Source: Cacajao melanocephalus (lineage: Eukaryota > Chordata > Mammalia > Primates > Pitheciidae). Taken from it: a DNA stretch of 64,000 nt. This document shows, one piece after another, positions 1-14,040 of the stretch. The position numbers and the translations under genes are program-made. The stretch lies in NCBI GenBank assembly GCA_963573385.1, contig CAUYLG010027055.1:62001-126000 (forward strand). The letters run 5' to 3'. Below the pieces are notes generated by a model. It searched no databases and had not been told where the DNA came from. It saw nothing but the letters and a program-made list of their open reading frames with translations. The first letter of the stretch is position 1, and every line of letters starts with the position of its first letter.

Positions 1-181
1 CCACATCCTCTCCAGCATCTGGTTGTCTCCTGATTTTTTTAATGATCACCATTCCAACTGGCGTGAGTTGGTAACTCAGTGTGGTTTTGCTTTGCATTTC
101 TCTAATGACCAGCAATTATGAACTTTTTTTCATATGTTTGTTGGCTGCATAAACGTCTTCTTTTGAGAAGTGTCTGTTCAT
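1..181 (-). mobile_element. L1 ORF2 3' region, fragment (antisense)
   Basis: The plus strand reads as the reverse complement of the L1 ORF2 3' half. It closely matches the stretch at 51940-52115, which is itself part of a complete L1 3' end. The element runs off the left edge of the window. Homology stops near 181, where the sequence becomes AT-rich and unrecognised. Primate L1PA/L1PB age is inferred from how little it has diverged. The fragment is non-coding. Confidence 0.85.
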
Positions 182-1320
182 TATGCTGTTGCTTCATAAA
201 TTAGTTAAGAAATAAATTTTTAACTACTCATTCAGTGGCCCTACTTAAATTAATGATGTAATCCATTTGCTGAGCCCTCAGTTAATTCTCACAATACCTC
301 ATAGAGATTAGTATTATCATTATTACTTCCATTTTGCCGATGAGAAAAATGAAAACCAGGAACTATGCACTAAAATATGTGAATGTTGTTTGTTTTATAT
401 TCAAAGTTTTTGAAGGCAGTTTGTTTTACTACAACATTTGAACTATACGTAAGGACTCATTTGATGATGGAGTATTTATCTTTAAAATATTCTTAAAGTA
501 ACTGGCACAGTTTTGTTTATAAACACAATTTCATTTCTCAAGTTTGGCTTTTCAAGTTTATTCTCTATATTTCTCTTTTTAGATTTTAGGTAAAAAATGA
601 AAATCACCCTTAAAATTATTTATAAAATATTGAAGCCTAATTTGTATTGGCAGTATTCCTTTTCAAATCAATAAATTCAGGCCCAAGAAAAATAATTCTC
701 ACCATATATTCACATTTTAATATACAATGTTGAAGATTATAGGAATAAAAGTAAAAATTAAAAATAAAATACTAATTTTAATGTTTATGCAAATGCTAAT
801 AGTGTCTTGAAATAACAGAAAAATATTAACTTTGTGTCTACCCATTTTTAGTTATAATATTTTATAAAATTATTTTCATTTAATAGCTTTATGGAATATC
901 ATGGGTAAAACACTTAAAATTAGAAGTTGTTTTAGAATCTTAACTTTTTTCTTATATAGGCTAAAAGACCCTTAACAAGTAACTTAAGTTTTCTGAACCA
1001 CAATTTTGTTTCTTGTAACCTAAATAAAATAAAATACATAAACACAATTTTTAATGTTTAATGAAGTATAATTTTCCACAAATGCCTATTGTAGTTCTTG
1101 GCAAAATGGAAGTTATGACACAAAAATATTTAGCAAGGTAAAAAAATAGTATATCATTTCGAAAGTCTTTTTGACATTCATTATAATGTAGTAATCATAG
1201 TAGATTTATTATATTTGTTTAACTCTAACATAGATGGTTGTCTTTCTATAAAATGAACATTATACTAACGTCTCAAAGGGTATACCTATGGACTTGATTT
1301 GCTGTAGTCTCTAGAATAAA
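182..1320. other. AT-rich intergenic DNA with a possible MIR scrap
   Basis: No open frame or RNA gene is seen. Positions 275-365 resemble the antisense MIR core (the part of MIR corresponding to 'cccattttacagatgagg'), but the copy is heavily diverged. The rest is A/T-rich unique-looking sequence. Confidence 0.4.
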
Positions 1321-2640
1321 AGTTTAGAGAAAATATTTGACATTCTCTACAGGAATGAAAAAGTTGAGTTCCAATTACAAATACTTAAAAAATTAGAAAG
1401 AGAGACAGACAGAAATGAAAAGAAAATTGAATTAGAAAAGCATAAAGTACAAGGAAAATTAGAATAACAGAAAGAAAATTGGCATTTTCATTAGTGAATT
1501 ATAGAAGCAGCAAAAGAGAAAATCAAATAATTAATATGTTAGTTCAACTTCAGTTGCCCTCCCAGACAGGAAAGAAAATACATAAAACAGTGATTAAAAT
1601 GTGTTTTGAAGTATGATAAATATATGTACAATTTTTTAAATGCATATTCAAACCAGAAATACAAGATCTTTTCATGGCTTAAAATTAAGACATTGAAGCC
1701 AAAAAAACAATTTAAATCAAAATCTATTAAATTGAACCTGAGCTAAAAAGTAAATCCTGAATTTGAAAATTAATAGAGTTGACTCTTTTAGGTACAGATA
1801 ATTAAATAAGTACCGTATCACTGTAAATGAAGAAATAAAAATAAATTTAATTTCTGGAGGGAAAAATTAAGTACCTTTCCCAGGGTTAAAAATGATACCA
1901 GATCAGATAATATTCTCTGATAAATTAAACACAATAAGTTAATGTGGTGTTATCTATATAATTTTGAAGTTAAACAATTGTTATTTAAAGATATTTATTG
2001 AAAAGTCAAGTTTTTATTTATGTATGAAGAACTTTTATAAAGACATAGATGTCAGAAAGTATTTAACATTCTCAGTTAAATGCATCCAGTCACAGTTCCA
2101 AGGTCAAAAATTAAGAAAAAAACTTCAAACAAAACTAGTTGAACAACATCAATAAAAACCTAAGTTTTCTCCACAAACTATATGTAAAATTTTAAAATAA
2201 TTAAATATAGACAGAAAATAAAATGGAAAGAATAATAAAGAGGTTATACTTTGATATACCATGAAAATTAAATACATCAGAATAGGATGCACAACATTGT
2301 GCCAACAATTTTAAGGATTTTGACACAGGGACAACTTTCTAGGAAAAAAAATATGTTGCCAAATTTGCTTCAATGGAAAAGAAAATGTAAGTAATTCAGT
2401 AACCATAAGATAAATTGAATATAATCATCCTAGTTCTTTTTAAATGTCAGAAAGGTCCAGAGAATTTAAGGGGATATGGCAAATCTGCAAGGAACTAAGA
2501 TATAAATTTTATGTTATATAAGAATTTTCCAGAGGATAAGAAAAACAAAAGAAAACCTGAAAACTCATACCACTTACTAGGTAAAAAAAAAAAAAAAAAA
2601 TCCTCAGCCAAATTACACAACTATATATTTAGAGGATGTG
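1320..2640 (+). mobile_element. Possible ancient LINE (HAL1/L1M) relic, A-rich strand
   Basis: The plus strand is strongly A-rich and lysine-codon-like, without long frames, as expected of a decayed sense-strand L1M or HAL1 body. It leads into a better-supported LINE 3' end at 2640-3060. An 18-A run lies at 2583-2600. The assignment rests mainly on composition and continuity, so it is weak. A short frame at 2511-2699 is not considered a gene. Confidence 0.3.
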
Positions 2641-3060
2641 CAATCCTGTGTTTTGTTTGTGTTATTAAATACAAAAACCCCTTAACTTCATTAATGTGAC
2701 AGTAGTTAAATAAAATATGGTACATCCAAACTATGGACAACTATAACAATGTTTAACAGAATGATTGACAACTATGAATAACATGGAATAATTATCAGGC
2801 ATATTTTTGAAGAAAGTCCAAGGACAGCACATGTAGAATAATAGCATTTATATAAAGAACAATAATTATGTATATCTGTAAAAATATATGCATAAAAATT
2901 AACAGAAAGAGGACTGAATGGAAGAAGGTGAGTGGAAAGGGAATGAAGGAAAAACTTTATTTTTTGTTTTGAATTCTAATGTTTTGTTTGATTCTTCATA
3001 ATGACATGATATTTATGTGGTACCTACATATAAAAGCTGTTGAAAAACAAAGCAAAAATA
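2640..3060 (+). mobile_element. Ancient LINE 3' end (HAL1/L1M-like)
   Basis: The order of elements matches the recurring 3' end of old L1M/HAL1 copies. A 'tatggtacatccaaactatgga' like stretch comes near 2716, then a region around 2840-2900 with 'gcatttatataaag', then a 'ggaa...aaaaactttatttttt' segment and a terminal 'ttcataatgacatgat' stretch. It is heavily diverged and non-coding. Confidence 0.5.
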
Positions 3061-3864
3061 CCAATTTTACATGGAACAATATTATTCATACCAGTTTTTC
3101 TCAGCTGCAAAATTTTGGTTTATCCTAATTAGTTTTGAAACTTCTCGCAAACAGTTGGTATTGTTAGAAAAGAATAATTTTGAGTTACATATATATTTAA
3201 AATTAGATTATATTTTAGGTTTTCTAATGCAGTGTTCCTAATCCTCACATTTATTTTATTTGTTTTTGTCTGTGAGAGAAACTAGTGGGATTACAACCAG
3301 TAGTTTTGAATTTTGCACAGTGTGGTATTATGGAAATATCATGTGTTTGTAATCATTGAGAGAGGTTATGAATAAACAATTCAAAACTGTTAGTGGGCAA
3401 AAATAGCAAAGAATTTTTATGAATTCATGCTAAATGCCTCTGTGAGAATTATCATAGGTTTCTGCTTAGTTGGAGACACTATAAAATGCAGACTGGTAGA
3501 AAAACTACATCTTGAATGGTAGTTTTTTTGTCTACAAGTAAAGAGAATTGCAGGGGTCTTGCAGTGGCCACTGAATATTCTGGTCTGGCAATGATATACT
3601 ATGGTGACGTTTACAACTACTTGTATGTAACCTCCTGATCCCACTTAACCACACAGAGGCTAGAAGCAAATTTTTTCTATGTGTGGAGAAGGAGTCATTA
3701 TTGTTGGCAAATAACAGTAATGACTACCCTACTGTTATACTTGAGTATTGCAGTTAGAAGTTAAAAATTACTGATTTGTGTAATCCATAGATATTCAATA
3801 AAAAACTTGATGTCAAAATTTATACATATATTGTTGAACTTCATGGTTAGATTATGACATTGAA
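3061..3864. other. Unrecognised AT-rich sequence
   Basis: No repeat family or gene is recognised. The 75-codon minus-strand frame at 3417-3644 lacks any recognisable motif and looks like a chance frame. Confidence 0.4.
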
Positions 3865-4050
3865 AAAGGAAGATTGCATTTAGAATCCTAACTCTGTCAA
3901 ATTAATTTTGTAATCTTGGACAACTGACTTAAGTTGAATAAATTTAATTATTTCATCTTTAATGACAGACAATGGTTATGTCCATTGGTTGCTTTTTCCT
4001 ATAAGAACTTGATGTCTTTATCATTTATGAGGCATTAAATAATGTGCCTG
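3865..4050 (+). mobile_element. MIR SINE relic
   Basis: The stretch follows MIR order. It has an 'aatcctaactctgtca' segment, then 'tcttggacaactgactta', then 'atttcatctttaatgaca' with the following AT-rich part. This corresponds to the tRNA-derived core and the splice-like 'cctcatctgtaaaatg' region of MIR. Divergence is high, as usual for this Mesozoic family. Confidence 0.7.
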
Positions 4051-5589
4051 TTCAAAATTGAGAATTTATTATTACTGGTTGTAGTGAGGACAATGGCAAT
4101 GTTATTTGCAGTAGTTTTATGATTAATAGTCATATACATTTTATATTGAAAAGTTCTTTAATTCAATGCTTAAAATCATGTGAATTAGAATACAGATCAA
4201 GTGAGACAATCAAATCTATGACTAACTTGCTGAAAGTCATTTACAGTGATTTCTTTAATGTCTTAGGTCAAAGAAATAGAACGGCTTAGATTAAAAACCT
4301 GAGCAACAAATGCTACTACAGATGTAAAAATGTCAAGAATAAAAGGATAATGTACATACATAGCATGTACATACATAGCATGTGGCTGAGGTTTAAAAAG
4401 TTCAAAATCTGTTATTAATAGTGAATCAAATAGTGAATATCATTAGTGAATCAAACAATATTCTGGTTCCTCATCAGTAATGCTCTGAGGTCCGTGAATT
4501 GTTATAAGATACAAATTTTAAAGATTAAATATTGATTTCAATTTATATGCAATGTCAAGTACAGTGTAGAAAAAACTTGTCAAAAATAACAAAAAATATC
4601 TTATTAGAAGAACAATATTCCCAATTTCACATTTTGCTTGTTTCTCTGAATTCCATTGTAAAAGTACTTTTTAGTAAATCAATTGAACTCCAGTTGAATA
4701 TTTAATTATATTTATTTCAAATCTATATTGATAAGATTTTTAAATCTATTGGTCAACTAGAAAACTTTACCAACAAATTGCCTACAGAAACTACTCTTCA
4801 ATGTGATTTTTTTTCGGGCATAATGGGTCCCAATGTGCCTACTCTCTGTCTCATTGCTTCCAGAGTTGCCCAAAGTACTCGTGTCTTTCTTTCTTTAAGG
4901 TCCAAATGTTCTTGACATGCCCCTGTCAGTACTTTCATTTAGATCTCCTGTTACTGTTTTGTTGCCATTTCATAATATCTTATTAAAGACACAGTACTCA
5001 GAGTTACATGCAGGATGTTGATAGAAAATTGTCATTGCTTGGCATTTGTAGCCTAAGGCGACTTTCAATCTATATTTGAACAGCTACCAGGATCCCTGCA
5101 GCTAGGTAAGTAAGTTCTATGTCCGTATATCCCAACCTGAAACTGTAATAATTGCATATTTCAAATGGCCAGGAGTTTGAAGCACATTTAATTAGATCGT
5201 GGCAAGAAAGATTTACTTGAAAAAAGTAATCCCAAAGATTGTTGTCAAAAACATTTTATGGAAAGACTCCAGCCCATAGGTTGTCCTTGTAGATTCCCAG
5301 TAAATTAAAAGTTCAGGATTCATGGCAATTTTACCACAGTCAATACTTGCAACCCATTTTATGCAGAATGTCCTTACCTCAAACTATTATATAGGTTATG
5401 CTCTACTCTCCTATTTTATAGAGAAGGAAAATGAAGTTAATCCAATTTAGGTTACTTGTTCAGAATATGAAAGGTTGAACTAGTGCAATTTGTCTTTAGA
5501 GGCACCAGTGGTGATTGAATCAATAGAATATGTTGTTTCCCATATTTTAAAAAGCTTTAAGAAAAAAAAAATAGTATGAGGCAGTTTTA
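4051..5589. other. AT-rich intergenic DNA with a 15-bp tandem duplication and a possible MIR
   Basis: A perfect 15-bp unit is repeated in tandem at 4351-4365 and 4366-4380. Positions 5380-5520 resemble an antisense MIR with low confidence ('attttatagagaaggaaaatga' corresponds to the MIR core). No gene-like frame is seen. Confidence 0.4.
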
Positions 5590-5800
5590 GTGTGTTCTAG
5601 AATTTCACAACTCTAAGAATAGAAACTTATTGACACTGTGGACCAAGTAATTCTTTCTGGGTGGAGGACCTACATTGTAGGATATTTAGTGGTATCTGTG
5701 GTATTAGATGCCAGTAGCACACTACCCCCAGGTTTGACAAGCAAAAATGTCAAACAAAAACAATTATTTAAACAAAATTGCCTGCACTTGAGAATCATTG
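5590..5800 (-). mobile_element. MER5A-like hAT-Charlie DNA transposon (non-autonomous)
   Basis: The plus strand gives the reverse complement of the MER5A consensus in order. It runs from an 'attgacactgtggaccaagtaat' like start, through 'attgtaggatatttag' and 'agatgccagtagcac', to an end reading 'cttgagaatcattg'. Both terminal regions appear present, so it is close to full length at about 200 bp. It encodes no protein. Confidence 0.85.
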
Positions 5801-8624
5801 TATGGGTTCAATAAAATCTACTATTCTAATGTGATTGATTTCAAATACAGTATTTTTCTTTAAAGAAAATATTTTATTGCTTGAGAATGAGTATAACAAA
5901 AAGTAACAAGCATATATTTATATCATTTTTTACATATTTAAAAAGAAAATATAAAATAATGTAAAGGGAAAATATATGACTCATATTTAATACATATGTA
6001 TAGAAAGATTGATCAGTTTGTTACTTTTATTACAGACAGTATTGGTAAGGACCAACTTTTAGACAAGTTTGTTTTACATGGATACCTTTTTCTGTATCTT
6101 GAGATATATGTCTTTGTCAGATTTTCAGTGACTTGGAATCTCTTGGACTTTTATATATCTTATGGGTAAATAAAGATGTACACAACAAAAATAATTATGT
6201 TGTACCATTTATAGGTTACTGATTTGGGCACAATCTTACAAATTTTCAGTTGTTTTATATTTTCTAAAGATTTTGGTATATTTTAGTTAGCATGTGGCTT
6301 ATGTTTCTACATAAACAATTATTTAATACAAGTTTATTGTAGACACCACTAGATATGTATTACTAGACAAATAATTTTTAAAGAGTATTTATTCATCCTC
6401 TGCCACCTGACAAGTTAACCTGTTAACAGTTTTTCTTCATTCATAGACTTTCTCATTTTCATTCAGAAATGGTTACTTCAGATCCCTTCAAAAATAGGGA
6501 TAAAAACATATGCAGATATATAAATACTAAACATATACAAAAGTAAATTCTGTGGTGTGTAGACTTATTGTATAAGTTAAATAAACTAGAAATATGGGCC
6601 AAATAAGAATGAGAAAATAGAGAAAGCAGTCTGAATTCAAACTCCAAACTCTGTAATTATCTTTTCGGTTGTCAGCGGCTAAAATTTCTTTTCAGTTATT
6701 CTACTCTTAGCCAGCTAAAAAAAATCTTCTGGGAACCTGTCCCACATGCAGGAAGTTCCAGATTCAGCCAGATATTTGGGTTTATCATTTATACTCAGTT
6801 TAAACACAGAATTTGGATTTCCCTTCTTTGGCTCTGTTCGCTAAGGTATTTCTTCTTTTATTCTCTAGAGGCTTTGGCAAGCCAGAATTATATGTTCTGG
6901 TTATGCAAACCAGTAGGATTGTTGGTTTCTTCCTGTTTTAGCTGTTCATGGTGTCAACAGGCACTTCTCAGGTATAAAGACATAAAAACATAAACAAACA
7001 GGAAAATCACCAAGTGTTTTTACTCATTCACATATTTACCTATGTTGTTTTTCAGTAGCTTTAAGTAGTTTTTGTTTTCTTGTGTTTTCTCTTTAAAATT
7101 TTTCCCAGTTTACAGTATCCAAAGGAGGGCTGGTTTGAAAGGGGAATTGCTCCATAATCAAAAGCCAATGTAACATACTTTGAGTATTCAATATAAAGTC
7201 TAGGCTCCACATCTGAAGTTTTATAGTTTTCTGTTGTTGTTCAGTTTTGCTGATTTAAATGCATATTTAACTTGCTTAAATGTACCTATTCATAGCTAAT
7301 GGAATTGCATGCTTTAATGATCATAAGTTGTAGGGTGTATTTTATTTGTGCTCATTTACATAATTTGCTGATTAAATTATAAATTTAATCTATTAACCTT
7401 TATATATATCTTACTTATACAAGCATATAATCAATGCATATTCTTTGCTGAATGAAGTTCATAACATATAAACTTATTTATTGCTGATCAACCTCTGAAA
7501 TACTGAAAACAGGAGCTCAGTTTCCATGCATAAACTTAGCATTAAATATAAACTCAAATATCTGGCTGAATTTTTCCAGTGTTTTTCTGCTAGACAGGTC
7601 TCTTATATTATCTTTTTTGAAAAATACATATTTTTTATTAGACTTGGCTAATTTTTCTGTTTTTCCCCTACGTTCTATTGCATTAATTTATCTTTTTTTC
7701 TCCTGTTTTCATTGACTTTATTTCTTAAGGTTGTTTATCTTTATGCCATATTCTGATCAGTCATACACATGTCTTTGATAAGCTCCAAGACACATTGGCT
7801 AAAATTTTCAACTAAAATTTTAATAAAACCATCATCTTTAATAGGTAGATAAATTTGGTAAGTTCAGCCCTTTTCTCTTGTTAATAATATTCTTTTAAAA
7901 TGTATTTTTATGTTCAGTCAATATTTTTAAACATGGTATACACTCTTGAGGGACAGGTAGAAGTAAGAAGAGAACAAATATAGTATAGTGAATTAAATGT
8001 TACAATAGGTTGTGCTGCATTTGCACACAGGGAAACAATTAACCCACATTGAAATTAGAAAAATATATATAAAGAAAACTGGAAGTGGTCTGTATTAGCT
8101 GACTCTCAAAAAATATCTGGTTGCCTTATTTAATGTAACTTTATTAACATAACATTTTGGATATTTGCTTTATCTATTTTGGACTACTACTTTAAAAATT
8201 AACTAATAAACAAGTAATGCATAAACTGAAATAATATTAAGGCACTCAGCCATTAGCATGTTCATTTAAAACATTATTTATAGGAAATTCAAAGAAATTA
8301 ATTGATTTTCTACCACCACACAGGTCCTAGCACATTTGGACTTTGTTATGAAACTACAATATTAGATTTTGATGTATGTAAACAAAGAGTTTGCCACAGA
8401 GAATAAACATTAAAAAAAACAAAATAGATGATGTATTACTAGTCTACATAGCTCAAAAAGGGAAAGAAAGAAGGCAAGTCGCAAAATTCAGAATGGGTAA
8501 ATAGAATTCAAATCCAGAACCTCAGACTGAATTATTGGTTCATGTCAGTGTGCCCTGCTATCCAAGCTTGTGAAAGCCTATTTCTTAATTTCACATACCA
8601 CATATCCCTATAACAGTATGCTGT
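5801..8624. other. AT-rich intergenic DNA, mostly unrecognised
   Basis: No coding potential is seen. Positions 6640-7200 may be very old antisense LINE sequence, and 8400-8565 loosely resembles an antisense MIR ending in 'caaatccagaacctcagact'. Neither can be supported without alignment. Confidence 0.4.
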
Positions 8625-8931
8625 TTGAGCCAGGCGTGGTAACTCATGCCTGTAATCCCAGCACTTTGGGAGGCCGGGGGGGAGGGGCGGATCACTTGAG
8701 GTCAGGAATTAGAGAGCAGCCTGGCCAACATGGTGAAACCCTGTCTGTACCAAATATACAAAAATTAGCTGGTATGGTAGCACATGCCTGTAATCCCAGC
8801 TACTTGGGAGGCTGAGGCAGGAGAATCACTTGAATGTGGAGGCAAAGGTTGCAGTGAGCTGAGATTGTGCCTCTGAACTCCAGTCTGGGTGACAGAACGA
8901 GACTCTGTCTCAAAAAAAAAAAAAGAAAAAA
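8625..8931 (+). mobile_element. Alu element, full length
   Basis: The left monomer, middle A-rich linker, right monomer and an A-rich tail at 8912-8931 are all present in sense orientation. Identical 10-bp target-site duplications (AGTATGCTGT) flank it at 8615-8624 and 8932-8941. The left arm carries a G-rich change at 8676-8686. The 81-codon frame crossing it is Alu-derived and not a gene. Confidence 0.97.
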
Positions 8932-8940
8932 AGTATGCTG

Positions 8941-9110
8941 TGTTTTTTTAAACATTTTTTTATTAAACATTTTTAATAAAAAACGTGTTTTTTAAAACAT
9001 TTTTTAAACATTTTTGTTTTTTAAACAAAAATAGCTATATTTTAAAATATATATAGCTATTTTTAATAAACTTGTTTTAGAAAAATATTGTATTTACTAA
9101 AAAAAAAAAG
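8941..9110. repeat. AT-rich, palindrome-dense low-complexity patch
   Basis: Repeated 'taaacattttt' units are followed by several self-complementary stretches. One is T5GTTT/AAACA5 around 9015-9035. Another is a pair of arms containing TAGCTAT at 9030-9065. It directly follows the Alu tail and target-site duplication. Confidence 0.8.
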
Positions 9111-12100
9111 AGAAAAACAACCAAAAGTTGTAAAGAGTTTTCATGTACCTCACGCTCAGTTTCCACTGTTATGAATGACTTACATTTATAACATACCTTA
9201 TTATTAACTAAAGTGTTTACTTGAATTCAGGAAAATATTCAAGAAAAATGTTGCTTATTGAAGAGCATCCTGGGACCATTATTTAACATTTGATTTATTA
9301 TTTTTATCTTAAGATAAGGAAAACTAAATTAGATAAAATAATAAGCAGCTATATTAATTCATATAAGTCAAAGGCCAGACACTTTAGAGATTGATACATA
9401 GCTTGTCACAAATATCCTAGTTCTATGTGTTTCATGATGATCCCAGGCCTCCTGCCTCATAAGACGGCAGAGTGACAAAAAGGAAATATGACTGGGTTAT
9501 GTGTCTCTCTCTTCAAAGGTAAGATAAAATGTGTAAGAATCATCCAGTAGCCTTTCTCTCAGTCTTAATGAACAGAGTTGTAATATATTCCTACTTGAAC
9601 AAATCAGCTGGTGAGAGAGGTGAGCCTACCATGAATAACATAGCAATGAAGATAAAACAATGAGCTTTTGAGGTTTTCAAGGCAACCTACCTACTGAAGA
9701 ACATGGCCACTGGCCAAGTACAGTAAGTCAGGAATAAGAGCAATAATCAAAAGTGTGTTTTATGTCTTTCTTATATGAATTTCAATTAATGTAATGTATG
9801 TTTATTTTATTGTTCAGTCCCACCAAGCTAGTGCCTGATTCGCTGATTTTAAAACCAGGGGCTTTCTTCTCTCCAGTTGTTGTCACGCTACAAAATGTCA
9901 TCAAATAATTTCCTGAATAAATTAAAACAAATTACTTCTATGTATCTTCATATGTCACAGAACTTTTTTGAAATAAGATAGATGCCTTGACATTTGCTAA
10001 CATTAAATTTGCCCTAAGTTTGCCAATGCATTTTAAAATTATTATATGGTGGCACAGAATGTGATGGTATTGTCTATATGCCTTAATGTGGTGTTATAGA
10101 TAGAAGGGACTTGACACATATTAATTGATGGGTTTAAATATCAACTTGATAATAGTCTGCAATACTTTCACGATTTACATTTGATATGTGTCCCTTCAAA
10201 AGTAGTTGCAATAAGGCTTGACATAATAAAAATATCTCTATTTTTGTCCATGTTGGAAATCTACATCTTTTCTGAATTATTCATTCTAGAATTGTCTCCA
10301 CTGCCATTCTCCTATGTTGAACGCTTTAGTCATGTATTTTTCAGACATCCTTGAAACACTTCTGCAAAAGCTTAAAATATTACAATGATAGAGACAATTC
10401 CTAAGACAAACTTAAAAATCACAACATTGGGATATAAATGATTATTTTTTAGACAACATCTGTTATGTGTTGGCAGCTGATTATGTAATTTGCACTATAA
10501 ATTTTTCTCAAAATGATAATTGAAATACCTATGGTTTCTAACATGAATGTATGTATACAGCATTGTCTTCACTTTTGCTTATTTCTACAAATAATACCAC
10601 AACTAAAAAATACAAAATGTATAGCATAGATCATTAAGAAGAGAATATTTCCAAATGCTTAAATCAGACACAATGTCTTCCCATAGAAAGTTACTACAAA
10701 ATTTTAATTTTTTAATGAATAATATTATCAAGGAAAATCTCCAATTGTAATACAGTGTTTGTTGAAATCTTAAGAAGTATCTTTAATAATTTAGGAACCA
10801 TGATGAGAAAAGGGAATGTTTTCAATACACTGGAAATTATTTGGGATATCCTAATGAGTATGAGAATTTCTAAGGATACATTCATGCTAAAAACAATTTC
10901 AAGTATTATTCCTACATTTTTTTATTGAGGACAGATAGAGAGAATATTGCTGACATTAATCGTACACTATTTGTCAGGTATTTTTCTATCTCCTTTTTAT
11001 GTAATAATGCACTTAGTTCATGCAACACTTCTATTTTAAAAAGTTACATTATTGTCCACGTTTTGCCTGTTAAGCCACAGAAGCACAGTGAAATTTAATC
11101 ATGCCACTCATGGTAAGGTTGTGCAGCTGGTCAAAATAAGAGCTAAGGCCTTCTCAGGCCAATACAGAACTTTTACATGAATTAGAACAAGAAAAGCATA
11201 TTTTCTTTGGTTAAAGTGATTCTAAATGAAATATTATTGCTGAATAAAATGTATGTCAAATGCAAATGTATGCCATATAAGTTATAAGAAAAAATGAATA
11301 TTAAAAACTCAAATTTAATCAAATTTGTTAAGGATTCAAAGCCACTAGGAGATACGTTTTTATCAAATAATTTTATATTTTCTATTCTTGGAAAAAAATT
11401 TAGCAAGAAATTTTCAGTGCTACTCATGATCTTTATTTTCTATAAAAGTATCACTAGATTCTAAAGACTTTTTTGTGAGATTAAAACTTTATGAGTTTTT
11501 GATAAATTTTAATTATTAGAATGAATATTTTCCACCTAGACCAATACTGGAAAATATAAATATGTTCTGAAATCCATAAAGTACTCAAATAAATATGTAT
11601 TTATTAATTTATATGATATTATATCAAAGAATAAGTTCTGTAGTTTGCAATAAATCAATATATGACAAGTAGTAAACATTCAGCAGTTAAGTTTGGTTTT
11701 ACGATTTTACTTGGTTGGAGAAATACATGATTATTGTAAGTTTTTATTTAAAAATTTTCAAGAATAGTGGGAAAATTCTTTCATTATATATATTTGCATA
11801 TGGTAGCAAATAAAATAGATTTTGAATCTTAATTTTTGATTACAGGTAAGTTGATGATGATATTCATACTTAAAATAAGTTGTCATTGTCAATCTTAATG
11901 TTTCATATGTGGAGAACTTGGTATTAATATCAAGGAATTATGCAAAAGAGTAGTATGTTGCATATTTAACTGAGATTTTTTAAATAAGAAAATAAAGCCA
12001 ACTTTCCCACTATGAATTTAATGTTTTCAAAAATATGTTTAATAAATAAATAATTCCAGATCTGGGGTTTTTAAGGAAAATTAAATAAAAAACAAGAAAA

Positions 12101-14040
12101 ATAAATGAATACGTATTTTTGAAATTCACTCTAAAATTTTACCAAATATTATTTGGAAACTGTTATACAAAATCAATAGTGTTTGAAACAGTTTTGTGCA
12201 CTGTTACCTAACAAGGTAAAATAATGCAAAAATTATAAAATTTTTGTCCTAAGATTTGTGAAGAGACACCTATGTTCTTTCCACCCTAATTTTGTTGCAG
12301 ATTTGTAAAAGAGTTACAACTAAATTCTTTTGGCACAGGCTCACTTTCTATAAGCAAGTTATTAAAATATATATATTCTTTTTTTTTTAACTTTTAGAAA
12401 ATATTTCAAATAATGTTTTATAATAGAAATATATTTGTAATGGAAATGAACAAATTTAACAATATTTATTTATAATTCTGCATGGCTTATATTAAGCACT
12501 GTACTTACACAATCTTGTGATGCTAAGTTTTTATTGCCTAAATATTCATTCATTTTATGTGATAATTTAAATTATTTTTGAGTTTTATCCCTGTATTTAA
12601 TGTCATTTGTATTGAAATTTGCACAAATACGTAAAAATTTTAGAAACTGTTGCTGTGATTTCACCAAAGGAATAAATTCTCACTGGTGTTCATAAAGGTT
12701 CTTGGCCGATCTTCTGGGTCCATGGCATAGTCTCACCAAAAATCAAAAGAAGTTTATCACATTTTCAACAACAGCTCAGTAGATTTATTTGTATCACATT
12801 GTTACAGTCAGTACTGGAAATAAAGTAACATTTTTCGGGACAAACTTTGCTTCTGAATATTCATTACTATTATTAATGAGCATTTCACTTTATTCATGGC
12901 TTTTAAGCATATGATACAGATATGTACCAATTGTTTTTTCTATTTTTTTCTGTAATCCAAATAAACCTTTAAGATAAGATACAGTAATAATTAGCTAGCC
13001 AAAGTTTCTCCATTTGAAAGGACTTATATTAATAAATTTTTGAAAATTCTTCGCTTACAGTTTGGAAATTTTTATTATTTTATACGATATATTATTTTCA
13101 ACAAGATTATCCAGATGTTTATTATTAAATTATATTACTAAGTAGCTAGAAATGATAGATAGTAGGTTGATTTAATAAAATAGTATTTTTCAAAATTCAC
13201 CATTTTTACTTGACAGATGAATAAATTCATATCCTGCATTAATAGTAACTTATGTGTACTATGTTCTGCTAATATTAATAGCTCTCATGTTTTTAACTTT
13301 TTCCTGAAATTCCATCTAATTTCTACAAAAATACATTCAACAATCAGTATTGTTTTATTTCAATTTCTTTTCAAATAGCTTTCTGTTTCTGTGATCTTAT
13401 CCTTGTAAATTTTTTTCCTACATATGAAGAAAATTATATTATACCTTAGAACTTCAGCTTAGAATTTGTAGCATTTTAAAATATTGAGCTTATAACAAGC
13501 CACTACAATTTAACAGTAACTAATTACTTGCTGAAAAATTTTCCTAACCAAAATTAAAATATCCTATGCTATAATTCTGAAGTATTAACTTATATATGTA
13601 TTTGGCATTTTATGAGTTACTAATGGCAAATGAATATTAGTCATTATGTAGGAACTTATATAATAATAAAATTATGAACTCATCAATACTCTTCTAAATT
13701 TAGTTTATAAATATGGAGTTAAATAAATTGAAATATAAAACATTAAATGTAGTTTTTTTAACTAATAATAGTGTAGTTTATTAATCATTCACAATTAGTA
13801 AATCAAATGGAAAATCAGATCCTTCCTTAAATACATGAGTTATTCTTGATAATTTTGATCAATGAGATAGAATCATTTGTGCTTTTTTGATGTGACACAA
13901 GGCTATTATTCAAATTTGCCATAGCATTTATTTTAATTTTGATAAAATTGTCATAATATACTGATTTTGTTAAAACAGATCTTTAATTGGCTATCTAAAA
14001 GTAAACTTTTAAACATATATATGAAGTAGCCTCTTTGTCT
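9111..14040. other. AT-rich intergenic DNA, possible MIR at 10960-11165
   Basis: No gene is recognised over about 4.9 kb. Positions 10960-11165 resemble an antisense MIR ('aagttacattattgtccacgt', then 'ggttgtgcagctggtc'). The 81-codon minus frame at 11182-11427 shows no motif. Confidence 0.4.

Noticed and set aside
8570..8815. 81-codon plus frame
   Set aside because: Lies mostly within a sense Alu; the residues are standard Alu-derived translation.
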